64,000 nucleotides of DNA from an uncultured Lachnospiraceae bacterium (GTDB lineage Bacteria; Bacillota; Clostridia; Lachnospirales; Lachnospiraceae), in NCBI GenBank assembly GCA_947644545.1, contig CANRZW010000007.1, positions 1 through 64,000 on the forward strand. The letters are read 5' to 3'. The notes beneath the pieces are model-generated. The model saw nothing but the letters and a program-made list of their open reading frames with translations. It did not search any database and had not been told where the DNA came from. The translations under genes and the position numbers were made by a program. Positions 35,897 to 44,486 of the stretch are shown here, piece after piece. The stretch's first letter is position 1. Every line of letters starts with the position of its first letter.

Positions 35897-37306
35897 CTAT
35901 CTGATGATACTCGTCGTGACACTCAGATTTCTTGAACTGTCCTCATTAGTCACGAAGAAATAATATCTGCCTTTAATCGATATGGAAAACACATGTGCAC
36001 TGCTTCCTGAGCCTTCTACATACCGCATAAGCTGATTGGGATCCTTGATCCCCATCTGAAACTTAACGTCGGATGGACTTCCCACCGTCGTAATTGTGAC
36101 TTTATCTCCTATCTCCTGATTAAACCCGGAAGACATAAAGGTCTCTCCCGGCTTGATGTTCCTCCACTCAATGACAATGGTATCCCCGATCGCTTCGATC
36201 CCATCTTCTCCCATCATCACCACATGCTCCGGATCCAGGTCATACATTCTCGCCAGCTCCTCCAGTACTTCCTCATCACTCAGAGTTCCCTCTCCTGTCA
36301 TGCTGTCCGTCTCCCTCTCATCCGTTACATCCGCCAACGCCTTATAGGCCTCCGTCACGCCGTTGCCTGCCGCCAGTGCTGTAATGCTGCTCCCCATCAG
36401 GAAACATGCCGACAACAGGACTGCCGTCCCCTTCTTGAATCCTCCGTTTACACGATGTTCTTTCATGTACTGTACTCTCCTCTCATAGTCTCTTAACGTA
36501 TCTGCCAACGTTAACAGGTTATAGCGTTCCCGCCTGCCTACACCAGCTATCACCCCACCGATCGCCGCAAAGTACTCTTTCTTATTGAACTTTCCTGCGC
36601 CATTCAGACAGGCCAGCCTGTCGCATTCTTCCTCACACGCCAGGCTCAGCTGTGACAGCATGACATGCACAATCGGATTGATTACGTGCAACAGCGCTAC
36701 AATACAGCTGACAGTCTTCAAACGAATGTCACCGTTCAGATAATGACACAGCTCATGATACAGAATCACCGCGGTCTCTTCCTTCGTGTACCTCCTTAAC
36801 GGCAGGATCACGGTATATCCCCGGCAGTAGGTGATGCACGGCATCTCCACCGAATCATTCCTGCACAGCTCCACTTCTCCGGATATTCCCAGCTGTGCGC
36901 AGATCTCCTCGAACTGCCTCTTGGTTTCCGCGTCCTCCTCCGGTATGTTCCCCATACACTTTCTCGTCCACAGGAAACGCCGGTACAGCTTATAGCTCAA
37001 TAACAGCACGAACAGGATCCCCCAGGCCCGCCCCAGTATGATACAGATCCTTATCGTCGTCGATGTCTGATAGAACAGGTTGATGCTGTTTCTCATGAAC
37101 GGCACACGCATTCTCATGCGCAGATACAATACACCATAGACAAACGGTATAATGAACGCCCACTGCGTCATCCGCATCTGCAGACGCAGCACTCTGGCAT
37201 CCTTCTTCACGCACAGCCAGGCGAACACAAGCCCCACCAGGTAAAATATGCTGCCCGTCATCGTCGTTAATAGCAATACTATGAACAGGTTATTCATCCA
37301 ATCCAT
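35897..37306 (-). CDS. BlaR1-like M56 membrane metalloprotease sensor, copy 1
   Basis: A 469-residue membrane protein. Helices lie at about 5-31, 47-62, 85-106 and 296-318. The zinc protease motif HELCH (184-188) with a downstream acidic region (CEEECDRLACLNG) marks the BlaR1/MecR1 M56 family, whose members cleave the partner BlaI-type repressor on signal. After the last helix there is an outside part of about 150 residues (EEVLEELARMYDLDP ... YFFVTNEDSSRNLSVTTSIIR). It has no penicillin-binding serine motifs (SxxK, SxN, KTG), so the signal is not a beta-lactam by the known mechanism. It overlaps the repressor gene by 17 bases. Confidence 0.88.
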   Translation of the reverse strand: MDWMNNLFIVLLLTTMTGSIFYLVGLVFAWLCVKKDARVLRLQMRMTQWAFIIPFVYGVLYLRMRMRVPFMRNSINLFYQTSTTIRICIILGRAWGILFVLLLSYKLYRRFLWTRKCMGNIPEEDAETKRQFEEICAQLGISGEVELCRNDSVEMPCITYCRGYTVILPLRRYTKEETAVILYHELCHYLNGDIRLKTVSCIVALLHVINPIVHVMLSQLSLACEEECDRLACLNGAGKFNKKEYFAAIGGVIAGVGRRERYNLLTLADTLRDYERRVQYMKEHRVNGGFKKGTAVLLSACFLMGSSITALAAGNGVTEAYKALADVTDERETDSMTGEGTLSDEEVLEELARMYDLDPEHVVMMGEDGIEAIGDTIVIEWRNIKPGETFMSSGFNQEIGDKVTITTVGSPSDVKFQMGIKDPNQLMRYVEGSGSSAHVFSISIKGRYYFFVTNEDSSRNLSVTTSIIR

Positions 37307-37670
37307 CGATCAGTCTGTGAATCCTTTCGATCTCATCCTGTCGTAACGGCCTCCCCTGCGCCAGCGCGCATAAGAACTCATCCGCATTGTTATGGTTCCA
37401 GAAGTCCACATAGTCGTTCGTCAGCTGCCCCTTGTACTCATCCAGCGGCACCAGAATCTGGTAAAAGAATACCCGCCCCTGTCGGTAATGCCTCAGGTAG
37501 CCCTTCCTCACCAGTCGTGCCAGGAACGTGGATACTGTCTGCGGCTTCCAATCCTTATGGTACTTATCATTCACCCTCTGCATGATCTCCATCAGGCTCA
37601 GCTCTTCTTCCGCATCCCATACTGTCTTCATCACCAACTGTTCACAATCTGTTAGACTCGCCAGTGTCAT
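37290..37670 (-). CDS. BlaI/MecI-family repressor, copy 1
   Basis: A 126-residue winged-helix repressor. AGGAGG precedes the ATG at 37670. The DNA-binding part is clear (LTDCEQLVMKTVWDAEEELSLMEIMQRVNDKYHKDWKPQTVSTFLARLVRKGYLRHYRQGRVFFYQ), and the C-terminal helices serve dimerisation. BlaI proteins are cleaved by their partner BlaR protease. The gene is co-transcribed and overlaps the sensor gene. No beta-lactamase or PBP gene is adjacent, so its regulon may be only itself or lie elsewhere. Confidence 0.92.
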   Translation of the reverse strand: MTLASLTDCEQLVMKTVWDAEEELSLMEIMQRVNDKYHKDWKPQTVSTFLARLVRKGYLRHYRQGRVFFYQILVPLDEYKGQLTNDYVDFWNHNNADEFLCALAQGRPLRQDEIERIHRLIDGLDE

Positions 37671-37690
37671 ATCTGCCTCCTGTATTCCCC

Positions 37691-37710
37691 ACAATTAGCA
37701 TTGTAGTCAA
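37691..37710 (-). promoter_or_regulatory. Probable BlaI operator/promoter, copy 1
   Basis: The palindrome ACAATTAGCATTGT (37691-37704) sits 20 bases before the BlaI start, next to a TTGACT-like -35 (37710-37705) or TACAAT-like -10. BlaI/MecI operators contain TACA...TGTA halves, which fits. Promoter elements are not certain. Confidence 0.6.
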
Positions 37711-37910
37711 AGTATTTGAAATTTTACCATACCTCAATACTATTTTATTGTTCATGGAATAGCAAGACATTTTTTCGATAATTTGACTGCGAAATTAAAC
37801 TGTTTGTGTAGTTTTCTCGGCAGGATTCGACATTTTCCCGGCATTTGGCCGACTTTTCCACCCTCATCCCTCTGCTGGAAATTTCTGCCATTATGCCTGT
37901 TTTTATTTTA

Positions 37911-38080
37911 CAGGCTCTATTCAAATAAAAGGACTTTTATCTCATTGTGAATCTTTTATGTTTGTAATACAATTATTCGTTGTAAGAACATATCCTGATC
38001 ACAAACAACAGATTCCGTATTCGCCCTATCATCCTCAATCAAACTGCAAGACTACGTGCGAAAACAAACGGGGAGCATCT
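37911..38080. other. Unique spacer between the two duplicated copies
   Basis: This 170-base AT-rich stretch does not recur in the window. It ends before a hairpin-like GGACC-CTAC-GGTCC element at 38083-38096, which may stop transcripts from copy 2 in place of the missing terminator. No gene is seen. Confidence 0.5.
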
Positions 38081-38153
38081 AGGACCCTACGGTCCCAAAC
38101 ACTCCCTCTGTCGTCTGTCATTTATAACTCAATACCATATCTTCTCTATCACT

Positions 38154-39563
38154 CTATCTGATGATACTCGTCGTGACACTCAGATTTCTTGAACTGTCCT
38201 CGTTAGTCACGAAGAAATAATATCTGCCTTTAATCGATATGGAAAACACATGTGCACTGCTTCCTGAGCCTTCTACATACCGCATAAGCTGATTGGGATC
38301 CTTGATCCCCATCTGAAACTTAACGTCGGATGGACTTCCCACCGTCGTAATTGTGACTTTATCTCCTATCTCCTGATTAAACCCGGAAGACATAAAGGTC
38401 TCTCCCGGCTTGATGTTCCTCCACTCAATGACAATGGTATCCCCGATCGCTTCGATCCCATCTTCTCCCATCATCACCACATGCTCCGGATCCAGGTCAT
38501 ACATTCTCGCCAGCTCCTCCAGTACTTCCTCATCACTCAGAGTTCCCTCTCCTGTCATGCTGTCCGTCTCCCTCTCATCCGTTACATCCGCCAACGCCTT
38601 ATAGGCCTCCGTCACGCCGTTGCCTGCCGCCAGTGCTGTAATGCTGCTCCCCATCAGGAAACATGCCGACAACAGGACTGCCGTCCCCTTCTTGAATCCT
38701 CCGTTTACACGATGTTCTTTCATGTACTGTACTCTCCTCTCATAGTCTCTTAACGTATCTGCCAACGTTAACAGGTTATAGCGTTCCCGCCTGCCTACAC
38801 CAGCTATCACCCCACCGATCGCCGCAAAGTACTCTTTCTTATTGAACTTTCCTGCGCCATTCAGACAGGCCAGCCTGTCGCATTCTTCCTCACACGCCAG
38901 GCTCAGCTGTGACAGCATGACATGCACAATCGGATTGATTACGTGCAACAGCGCTACAATACAGCTGACAGTCTTCAAACGAATGTCACCGTTCAGATAA
39001 TGACACAGCTCATGATACAGAATCACCGCGGTCTCTTCCTTCGTGTACCTCCTTAACGGCAGGATCACGGTATATCCCCGGCAGTAGGTGATGCACGGCA
39101 TCTCCACCGAATCATTCCTGCACAGCTCCACTTCTCCGGATATTCCCAGCTGTGCGCAGATCTCCTCGAACTGCCTCTTGGTTTCCGCGTCCTCCTCCGG
39201 TATGTTCCCCATACACTTTCTCGTCCACAGGAAACGCCGGTACAGCTTATAGCTCAATAACAGCACGAACAGGATCCCCCAGGCCCGCCCCAGTATGATA
39301 CAGATCCTTATCGTCGTCGATGTCTGATAGAACAGGTTGATGCTGTTTCTCATGAACGGCACACGCATTCTCATGCGCAGATACAATACACCATAGACAA
39401 ACGGTATAATGAACGCCCACTGCGTCATCCGCATCTGCAGACGCAGCACTCTGGCATCCTTCTTCACGCACAGCCAGGCGAACACAAGCCCCACCAGGTA
39501 AAATATGCTGCCCGTCATCGTCGTTAATAGCAATACTATGAACAGGTTATTCATCCAATCCAT
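38154..39563 (-). CDS. BlaR1-like M56 membrane metalloprotease sensor, copy 2
   Basis: The 469-residue product is identical to copy 1, with the same four helices, HELCH protease motif and C-terminal outside region lacking penicillin-binding motifs. One silent nucleotide difference was noted near the 3' end. The identical product means no functional divergence at protein level; copy 2 could differ in expression because its downstream end lacks the strong terminator of copy 1. Confidence 0.88.
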   Translation of the reverse strand: MDWMNNLFIVLLLTTMTGSIFYLVGLVFAWLCVKKDARVLRLQMRMTQWAFIIPFVYGVLYLRMRMRVPFMRNSINLFYQTSTTIRICIILGRAWGILFVLLLSYKLYRRFLWTRKCMGNIPEEDAETKRQFEEICAQLGISGEVELCRNDSVEMPCITYCRGYTVILPLRRYTKEETAVILYHELCHYLNGDIRLKTVSCIVALLHVINPIVHVMLSQLSLACEEECDRLACLNGAGKFNKKEYFAAIGGVIAGVGRRERYNLLTLADTLRDYERRVQYMKEHRVNGGFKKGTAVLLSACFLMGSSITALAAGNGVTEAYKALADVTDERETDSMTGEGTLSDEEVLEELARMYDLDPEHVVMMGEDGIEAIGDTIVIEWRNIKPGETFMSSGFNQEIGDKVTITTVGSPSDVKFQMGIKDPNQLMRYVEGSGSSAHVFSISIKGRYYFFVTNEDSSRNLSVTTSIIR

Positions 39564-39927
39564 CGATCAGTCTGTGAATCCTTTCGATCTCATCCTGTCG
39601 TAACGGCCTCCCCTGCGCCAGCGCGCATAAGAACTCATCCGCATTGTTATGGTTCCAGAAGTCCACATAGTCGTTCGTCAGCTGCCCCTTGTACTCATCC
39701 AGCGGCACCAGAATCTGGTAAAAGAATACCCGCCCCTGTCGGTAATGCCTCAGGTAGCCCTTCCTCACCAGTCGTGCCAGGAACGTGGATACTGTCTGCG
39801 GCTTCCAATCCTTATGGTACTTATCATTCACCCTCTGCATGATCTCCATCAGGCTCAGCTCTTCTTCCGCATCCCATACTGTCTTCATCACCAACTGTTC
39901 ACAATCTGTTAGACTCGCCAGTGTCAT
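39547..39927 (-). CDS. BlaI/MecI-family repressor, copy 2
   Basis: A 126-residue protein identical to copy 1, with the same AGGAGG ribosome site and 17-base overlap with its sensor gene. Because both repressors are identical, each should bind both operators, giving shared autoregulation of the two operons. Confidence 0.92.
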   Translation of the reverse strand: MTLASLTDCEQLVMKTVWDAEEELSLMEIMQRVNDKYHKDWKPQTVSTFLARLVRKGYLRHYRQGRVFFYQILVPLDEYKGQLTNDYVDFWNHNNADEFLCALAQGRPLRQDEIERIHRLIDGLDE

Positions 39928-39947
39928 ATCTGCCTCCTGTATTCCCC

Positions 39948-39967
39948 ACAATTAGCATTGTAGTCAA
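39948..39967 (-). promoter_or_regulatory. Probable BlaI operator/promoter, copy 2
   Basis: ACAATTAGCATTGT at 39948-39961, identical in position and sequence to the copy 1 site. Confidence 0.6.
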
Positions 39968-40229
39968 AGTATTTGAAATTTTACCATACCTCAATACTAT
40001 TTTATTGTTCATGGAATAGCAAGACATTTTTTCGATAATTTGACTGCGAAATTAAACTGTTTGTGTAGTTTTCTCGGCAGGATTCGACATTTTCCCGGCA
40101 TTTGGCCGACTTTTCCACCCTCATAACTCTGTTGGAAATTTCTGCCATTATGCCTGTTTTTATTTTATAAGGAACAAACTACTTTTAGTATTTTTAACCC
40201 ACATCCGGATAAAAGTTATGCTTTTACAA

Positions 40230-40247
40230 CATGTTATTGTTAACATG
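40230..40247. promoter_or_regulatory. Perfect palindrome upstream of the MATE gene
   Basis: CATGTTA and TAACATG flank TTGT, a perfect 7-4-7 inverted repeat about 60 bases before the -35 of the MATE promoter. It is a candidate operator for a dimeric regulator. The surrounding 260 bases hold no gene. Confidence 0.45.
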
Positions 40248-40305
40248 CGGCACTTTTATGCACTTAACAAGGTACTAAATTATTTTACAATCTTTAATAA
40301 GCCTG

Positions 40306-40334
40306 TTGCATATCCGATTTAGATAGAGTAAAAT
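40306..40334 (+). promoter_or_regulatory. Promoter of the MATE gene
   Basis: TTGCAT (40306-40311), 17-base spacer, TAAAAT (40329-40334), leaving about 88 bases of untranslated leader. Confidence 0.6.
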
Positions 40335-40428
40335 GCTTTATTACCTGCTTCATAATTTACATATTTTTTGTAACACAATTTTTCAAATATCTATCTATTA
40401 TCTATTGATTGAAAGGACTTTACGCATT

Positions 40429-41859
40429 ATGAAATCACCAGAGACAAATACAACCTATACGCCCCGGGCGAAATCCGGTTTCCTGCATAAATTTATCGGT
40501 GACAAGGCTTTCTATAAGATGACGCTTGCGATCGCTGTTCCCATTATGATTCAGAACGGAATCACCAACTTCGTAAGCCTTCTCGACAACATTATGATCG
40601 GGCGGGTCGGCACGGAGCCGATGTCCGGCGTTGCCATCGTCAACCAGTTGATCTTTGTATACAATCTGTGTCTGTTTGGCGGCGTATCCGGCGCCGGAAT
40701 CTTTACCGCACAATATTTCGGCCAGAAGAATCACGAGGGCATCCGGCAGACTGTGCGCTTCAAGATCTGGATCGTTACGGTGATCACCCTGTTTACCACG
40801 GCATTATTTCTGTTTGCCGGCGACAACCTGATCCGTTTCTATCTGCAGGGTGACGGTACCGCCGAGAGCGCCGCCGCGACCCTGCATTACGGAAAGCAGT
40901 ATCTCTGGATCATGTTGACAGGACTGTTCCCCTTTATGATGGTGCAGGTCTATTCCAGTACCCTGCGCGAATGCGGCCAGACACTTCTGCCAATGAAAGC
41001 AGGCATTATCGCAGTCTGTGTCAATCTGGTCCTGAATTACATATTGATCTACGGTAAGTTCGGCGCGCCCGCTCTCGGCGTACAGGGCGCCGCCGCTGCC
41101 ACGGTAATCTCCCGCTATGTGGAGGCCGCCATCATTCTGATACACACACACCGCCGCAAGGAACAAAACCCCTTTGTCGAGAAGCTGTACTCCACCTTGA
41201 AGGTGCCCGGCAATCTGGCCGCGAAGATCCTGATCAAGGGAACCCCGCTGCTTCTAAATGAAACCCTGTGGGCCGCAGGCATGGCGATGCTGTCACAATG
41301 CTATTCCGTCCGCGGATTGAACGTGATCGCCGCCCAGAATATTTCCAACACGATCAGCAATGTATTTAACATTGTCTTCATCGCCCTGGGGGATTCGGTA
41401 GCCATTATCGTTGGACAATTGCTGGGAGCAGGCAAGATGGCAGAAGCCCGGGATCAGGACAACAAACTGATCGCCTTTTCCGTCTTCTCCTGCACCTGCG
41501 TCGCACTGGTCATGCTGGTCCTGGCGCCCCTCTTCCCGATGCTTTACAACACAGAAGCGGATGTCAGAGAACTGGCTAAATACTTTATCATGATCACGGC
41601 AGTCTTCATGCCGCAGAATGCGTTCCTGCACGCATCCTACTTCACGCTGAGGTCCGGCGGTAAGACGATCGTCACCTTCCTGTTTGACAGCGTCTTCATC
41701 TGGTGCGTGAGCGTTACCATCGCCTTTACGTTGAGCCGTTTTACTTCTCTGCCGGTAACTACAGTCTTTATACTTGTGCAGATAGGTGATATCATTAAAT
41801 GTATCATTGGTTTCATTCTGGTCAAAAAGGGCGTCTGGATGCAGAATATCGTGGCATAG
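40429..41859 (+). CDS. MATE-family multidrug/metabolite efflux pump
   Basis: A 476-residue membrane protein with about 12 helices. The ATG at 40429 has GAAAGGA upstream; the upstream open extension is AT-rich leader. Family features include IAVPIMIQNGITNFVSLLDNIMIGRVG at the N-terminus and the repeated second half (GTPLLLNETLWAAGMAMLSQCYSVRG). These pumps export drugs or metabolites with Na+ or H+. The substrate cannot be named. A GH2 gene follows 51 bases later in the same direction. Confidence 0.92.
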   Translation: MKSPETNTTYTPRAKSGFLHKFIGDKAFYKMTLAIAVPIMIQNGITNFVSLLDNIMIGRVGTEPMSGVAIVNQLIFVYNLCLFGGVSGAGIFTAQYFGQKNHEGIRQTVRFKIWIVTVITLFTTALFLFAGDNLIRFYLQGDGTAESAAATLHYGKQYLWIMLTGLFPFMMVQVYSSTLRECGQTLLPMKAGIIAVCVNLVLNYILIYGKFGAPALGVQGAAAATVISRYVEAAIILIHTHRRKEQNPFVEKLYSTLKVPGNLAAKILIKGTPLLLNETLWAAGMAMLSQCYSVRGLNVIAAQNISNTISNVFNIVFIALGDSVAIIVGQLLGAGKMAEARDQDNKLIAFSVFSCTCVALVMLVLAPLFPMLYNTEADVRELAKYFIMITAVFMPQNAFLHASYFTLRSGGKTIVTFLFDSVFIWCVSVTIAFTLSRFTSLPVTTVFILVQIGDIIKCIIGFILVKKGVWMQNIVA

Positions 41860-41910
41860 ACAAGACAGATGCAGGATTCCGCCCGGTACAATTATGGAGG
41901 ATAACGGCAA

Positions 41911-43722
41911 ATGGGGAAGAATCACATGAAGCAACTATACACACGCTGGGGACGGGAACTTGATTGTGAACATGTTCTTCCGGAATATCCACGTCCTCTT
42001 CTGCGGCGGGAAAGTTATATCAACCTGAACGGATATTGGGATTATGCCTTCACGGCAAAGTTCCGGAAACCAACGGACTTTACGGGAAAGATCCTGGTGC
42101 CCTTCTCACCGGAAAGCGCTCTCTCCGGTGTCGGCCGGCAGCTTCAACCGGACGAATATCTCTGGTACCGTACTCAACTTCCCATAGAATCCGACAGGAT
42201 CCGTGCAGGTGAACGTCTGATCCTGCACTTTGGAGCGGTTGACCAGGCATGTCGCGTATATGTGAACGGCAAAGAGGCTGCGCGCCATGCGGGCGGCTAT
42301 CTTCCTTTTTCGGCGGACATCACAGAACACTGTCGTCATCTTGCCGCGGTAGAAGAGCACGGCGACGCAGGCGCTCCGGAGCTTCTCGTTGCGGTGCAGG
42401 ATCTCAGCGATACTTCCTACCATGCCAGAGGGAAGCAGAAGTTAAAGCGGGGCGGTATGTTCTATACGGCGATTAGCGGCATCTGGCAGACGGTCTGGAT
42501 GGAATATGTTCCGGCCGCCTATATCGAAGAGATTATCGCAAAGCCCGATCTTACCCGGGAAAGCGTGCGTCTCACAATCCGCTCGGCGTCGGATCTTCCG
42601 GTTTCCATACAGGTACGGGAACCCGCCTTGTATCTGGAGGACGAAGTTTCTGCTAGATATCCGGCACGCCAGGGATCCGGGCAGCTGATCGCCGCATCTG
42701 CCGGCCGCTCCAACCGGGAACTGGAAATCGCACTGCCCATCGTTCGTCCCTGGACCTGTGACGAACCTTATCTGTACTGCTTTACGGTCACAATGGGAAC
42801 GGACAAAGCAGAAAGCTACTTCGCCCTGCGTGATTTTGCCATAACACCGGATGTAAAGGGTATTCCAAGAATCTGCCTGAACGGGCAGCCCCTGTTCCAA
42901 AACGGCGTGCTTGACCAGGGCTACTGGCCCGACGGGCTGTACACGGCTCCTTCTGATGACGCTTTCGTCTTCGATATTCTGGAGATGAAAAGGATGGGCT
43001 TTAATATGCTGCGAAAGCACATTAAGATTGAGCCGCAGCGATGGTATTATCACTGCGACCGTCTTGGCATGATCGTATGGCAGGATATGGTCAACGGCGG
43101 CAGTTACTATAAGCACTGGTTCGTCACCTACGCGGCGACACTTTTCACACAGATGCAGCTTAAGGTGCCGGACAGCTGTCTGCGCCTGTTATCCCGCACA
43201 CACAAGGCAGGACAGCGGGAATTTGTACGGGAAATGAAGGAGACGATCCGGCTTCTGCATAACCATCCGAGCATCGCCGTATGGGTCATCTTCAATGAGG
43301 GCTGGGGCCAATTCCATGCCGGTCGGATTACCCGCATCGCAAAGGAATGTGACGATACCCGTCTGATCGATCAGGCCAGCGGCTGGTTTGATCAAAACGG
43401 CGGCGATCTGCAAAGCATCCATCACTATTTTTTCAAGATGAAATTTGCGCCTGAATCCAGACGTGCTACCGTATTGTCAGAGTTCGGCGGATATTCCCTG
43501 CAGATTCCCGGGCACAGCGCCTGCGATAAATTATATGGATACGGCACTTACAAGGATGCTGCCGGGTTAAAAAGAGCCTTTGCACAGCGGATGCAGAAAG
43601 TACGGGAACAGATTCCGGAAGGCATATGCGCCAGTGTCTATACCCAATTATCGGACGTGGAAGAAGAAGCGAACGGAATCCTCACCTACGACAGAGAAGT
43701 CAATAAGATAGCGCAGCCCTAA
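41911..43722 (+). CDS. Glycoside hydrolase family 2 enzyme
   Basis: A 603-residue cytosolic enzyme without signal peptide. The N-terminal jelly-roll part (LNGYWDYAF ... YRTQLPIESDRIRAGERLILHFGAVDQACRVYVNGKEAARHAGGY), an immunoglobulin-like domain and a TIM barrel are in the GH2 order. The acid/base Glu is in FNEGWGQFHAG, and the nucleophile Glu in LSEFGGYSLQ. GH2 includes beta-galactosidases, beta-glucuronidases and mannosidases; the specificity is not clear. GGAGG is ten bases before the ATG. Its stop overlaps the stop of the convergent rpe gene by four bases. Confidence 0.9.
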   Translation: MGKNHMKQLYTRWGRELDCEHVLPEYPRPLLRRESYINLNGYWDYAFTAKFRKPTDFTGKILVPFSPESALSGVGRQLQPDEYLWYRTQLPIESDRIRAGERLILHFGAVDQACRVYVNGKEAARHAGGYLPFSADITEHCRHLAAVEEHGDAGAPELLVAVQDLSDTSYHARGKQKLKRGGMFYTAISGIWQTVWMEYVPAAYIEEIIAKPDLTRESVRLTIRSASDLPVSIQVREPALYLEDEVSARYPARQGSGQLIAASAGRSNRELEIALPIVRPWTCDEPYLYCFTVTMGTDKAESYFALRDFAITPDVKGIPRICLNGQPLFQNGVLDQGYWPDGLYTAPSDDAFVFDILEMKRMGFNMLRKHIKIEPQRWYYHCDRLGMIVWQDMVNGGSYYKHWFVTYAATLFTQMQLKVPDSCLRLLSRTHKAGQREFVREMKETIRLLHNHPSIAVWVIFNEGWGQFHAGRITRIAKECDDTRLIDQASGWFDQNGGDLQSIHHYFFKMKFAPESRRATVLSEFGGYSLQIPGHSACDKLYGYGTYKDAAGLKRAFAQRMQKVREQIPEGICASVYTQLSDVEEEANGILTYDREVNKIAQP

Positions 43723-44387
43723 AGCTGCGCTATAAATCTCTTCACATTATCCGTGATGTCTCCATGAAAGACCGCCGAACCGGATACGATCACATTCGCG
43801 CCCGCTTCCAGCACAACATGCACATTATCCTGGCCGACACCTCCATCCACCTGAATGTCCAGGTTGAGGCCCAGTTCATCTGCCATCTCCCGCGCCCGCC
43901 TGATGCGTTCCGTAGATTCCGGTATATACTTCTGGCCGCCGAATCCCGGCTCCACCGTCATCACCAGCAGCATATCTATCTTCGACAGGTATTTCCTGGC
44001 CGCTTCGATCGGCGTCCTTGGCTTAATCGACATGCCCACCCGGCAGCCGAGTGCGTGAATCTGATCGATCAGGGCATCCGCATCCTCAGTCGCTTCCAGA
44101 TGGAATGTGATGCTGTCCGCTCCGCACTCCTTGAACTGCTTCACATAGCGTTCCGGTTCCACAATCATCAGATGCACGTCAAATACCCTGTCCGTCACCT
44201 TGCGAATCGATTGAATAAGGGGCATTCCAAAAGAAATTGACGGCACGAACACGCCGTCCATCACGTCTATATGAATATATTCCGCTCCCGCCTCGGAAGC
44301 CGCTTTGATCTGTTCCCCGAGAACGGCGAAATCCGCCGCCAAAATAGAAGGGGACAGAATATTTTTCCTTACAAATTTCTCAGACAT
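43719..44387 (-). CDS. rpe: Ribulose-phosphate 3-epimerase
   Basis: A 222-residue TIM-barrel enzyme interconverting D-ribulose 5-phosphate and D-xylulose 5-phosphate. Motifs: LSPSILAADFAVLGEQI, HIDVMDGVFVPSISFG, LMIVEPERYV, VEPGFGGQKYIPES and QVDGGVGQDN with the metal and catalytic residues. It follows the split transketolase genes at a 100-base distance, consistent with a pentose-phosphate block. Confidence 0.96.
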   Translation of the reverse strand: MSEKFVRKNILSPSILAADFAVLGEQIKAASEAGAEYIHIDVMDGVFVPSISFGMPLIQSIRKVTDRVFDVHLMIVEPERYVKQFKECGADSITFHLEATEDADALIDQIHALGCRVGMSIKPRTPIEAARKYLSKIDMLLVMTVEPGFGGQKYIPESTERIRRAREMADELGLNLDIQVDGGVGQDNVHVVLEAGANVIVSGSAVFHGDITDNVKRFIAQL

Positions 44388-44442
44388 TATCCTGTTTCCT
44401 TATCCTGTGTCCTCTCTCTTCGTTAAAACTTCCGCAGATAGC

Positions 44443-44474
44443 TTCTCAGCCACCGCCGCAGCGATGGCCGAGAA
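44443..44474 (-). terminator. Hairpin downstream of transketolase
   Basis: TTCTCGGCCA and TGGCTGAGAA arms around a 12-base loop, 13 bases after the transketolase stop. No T run follows, so it may be a stabilising hairpin. Confidence 0.4.
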
Positions 44475-44486
44475 AAGATTCCAATA

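Larger units (their letters stand above)
35824..37910. repeat. Tandem duplication, copy 1 (about 2.09 kb)
   Basis: This segment recurs 2,257 bases downstream (38081-40167). It contains the complete BlaI-like and BlaR1-like genes plus upstream region. The two protein pairs are identical; by eye I saw one silent change in the coding part (35945 region, A versus G) while both outer edges of about 60 bases differ at several positions. No IS or target-site repeat borders it. Confidence 0.95.
38081..40167. repeat. Tandem duplication, copy 2 (about 2.09 kb)
   Basis: Second copy of the segment at 35824-37910, in the same direction. The right edge TGCCTGTTTTTATTTTA is shared, then the sequences part. 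Edge differences include CTTTAGCGTC versus CTCTGTCGTC on the left and CATCCCTCTGCTGG versus CATAACTCTGTTGG on the right. Confidence 0.95.

Noticed and set aside
38081..40167. Insertion sequence or composite transposon explanation of the duplication
   Set aside because: No transposase, terminal inverted repeats or target duplication was found at the borders.
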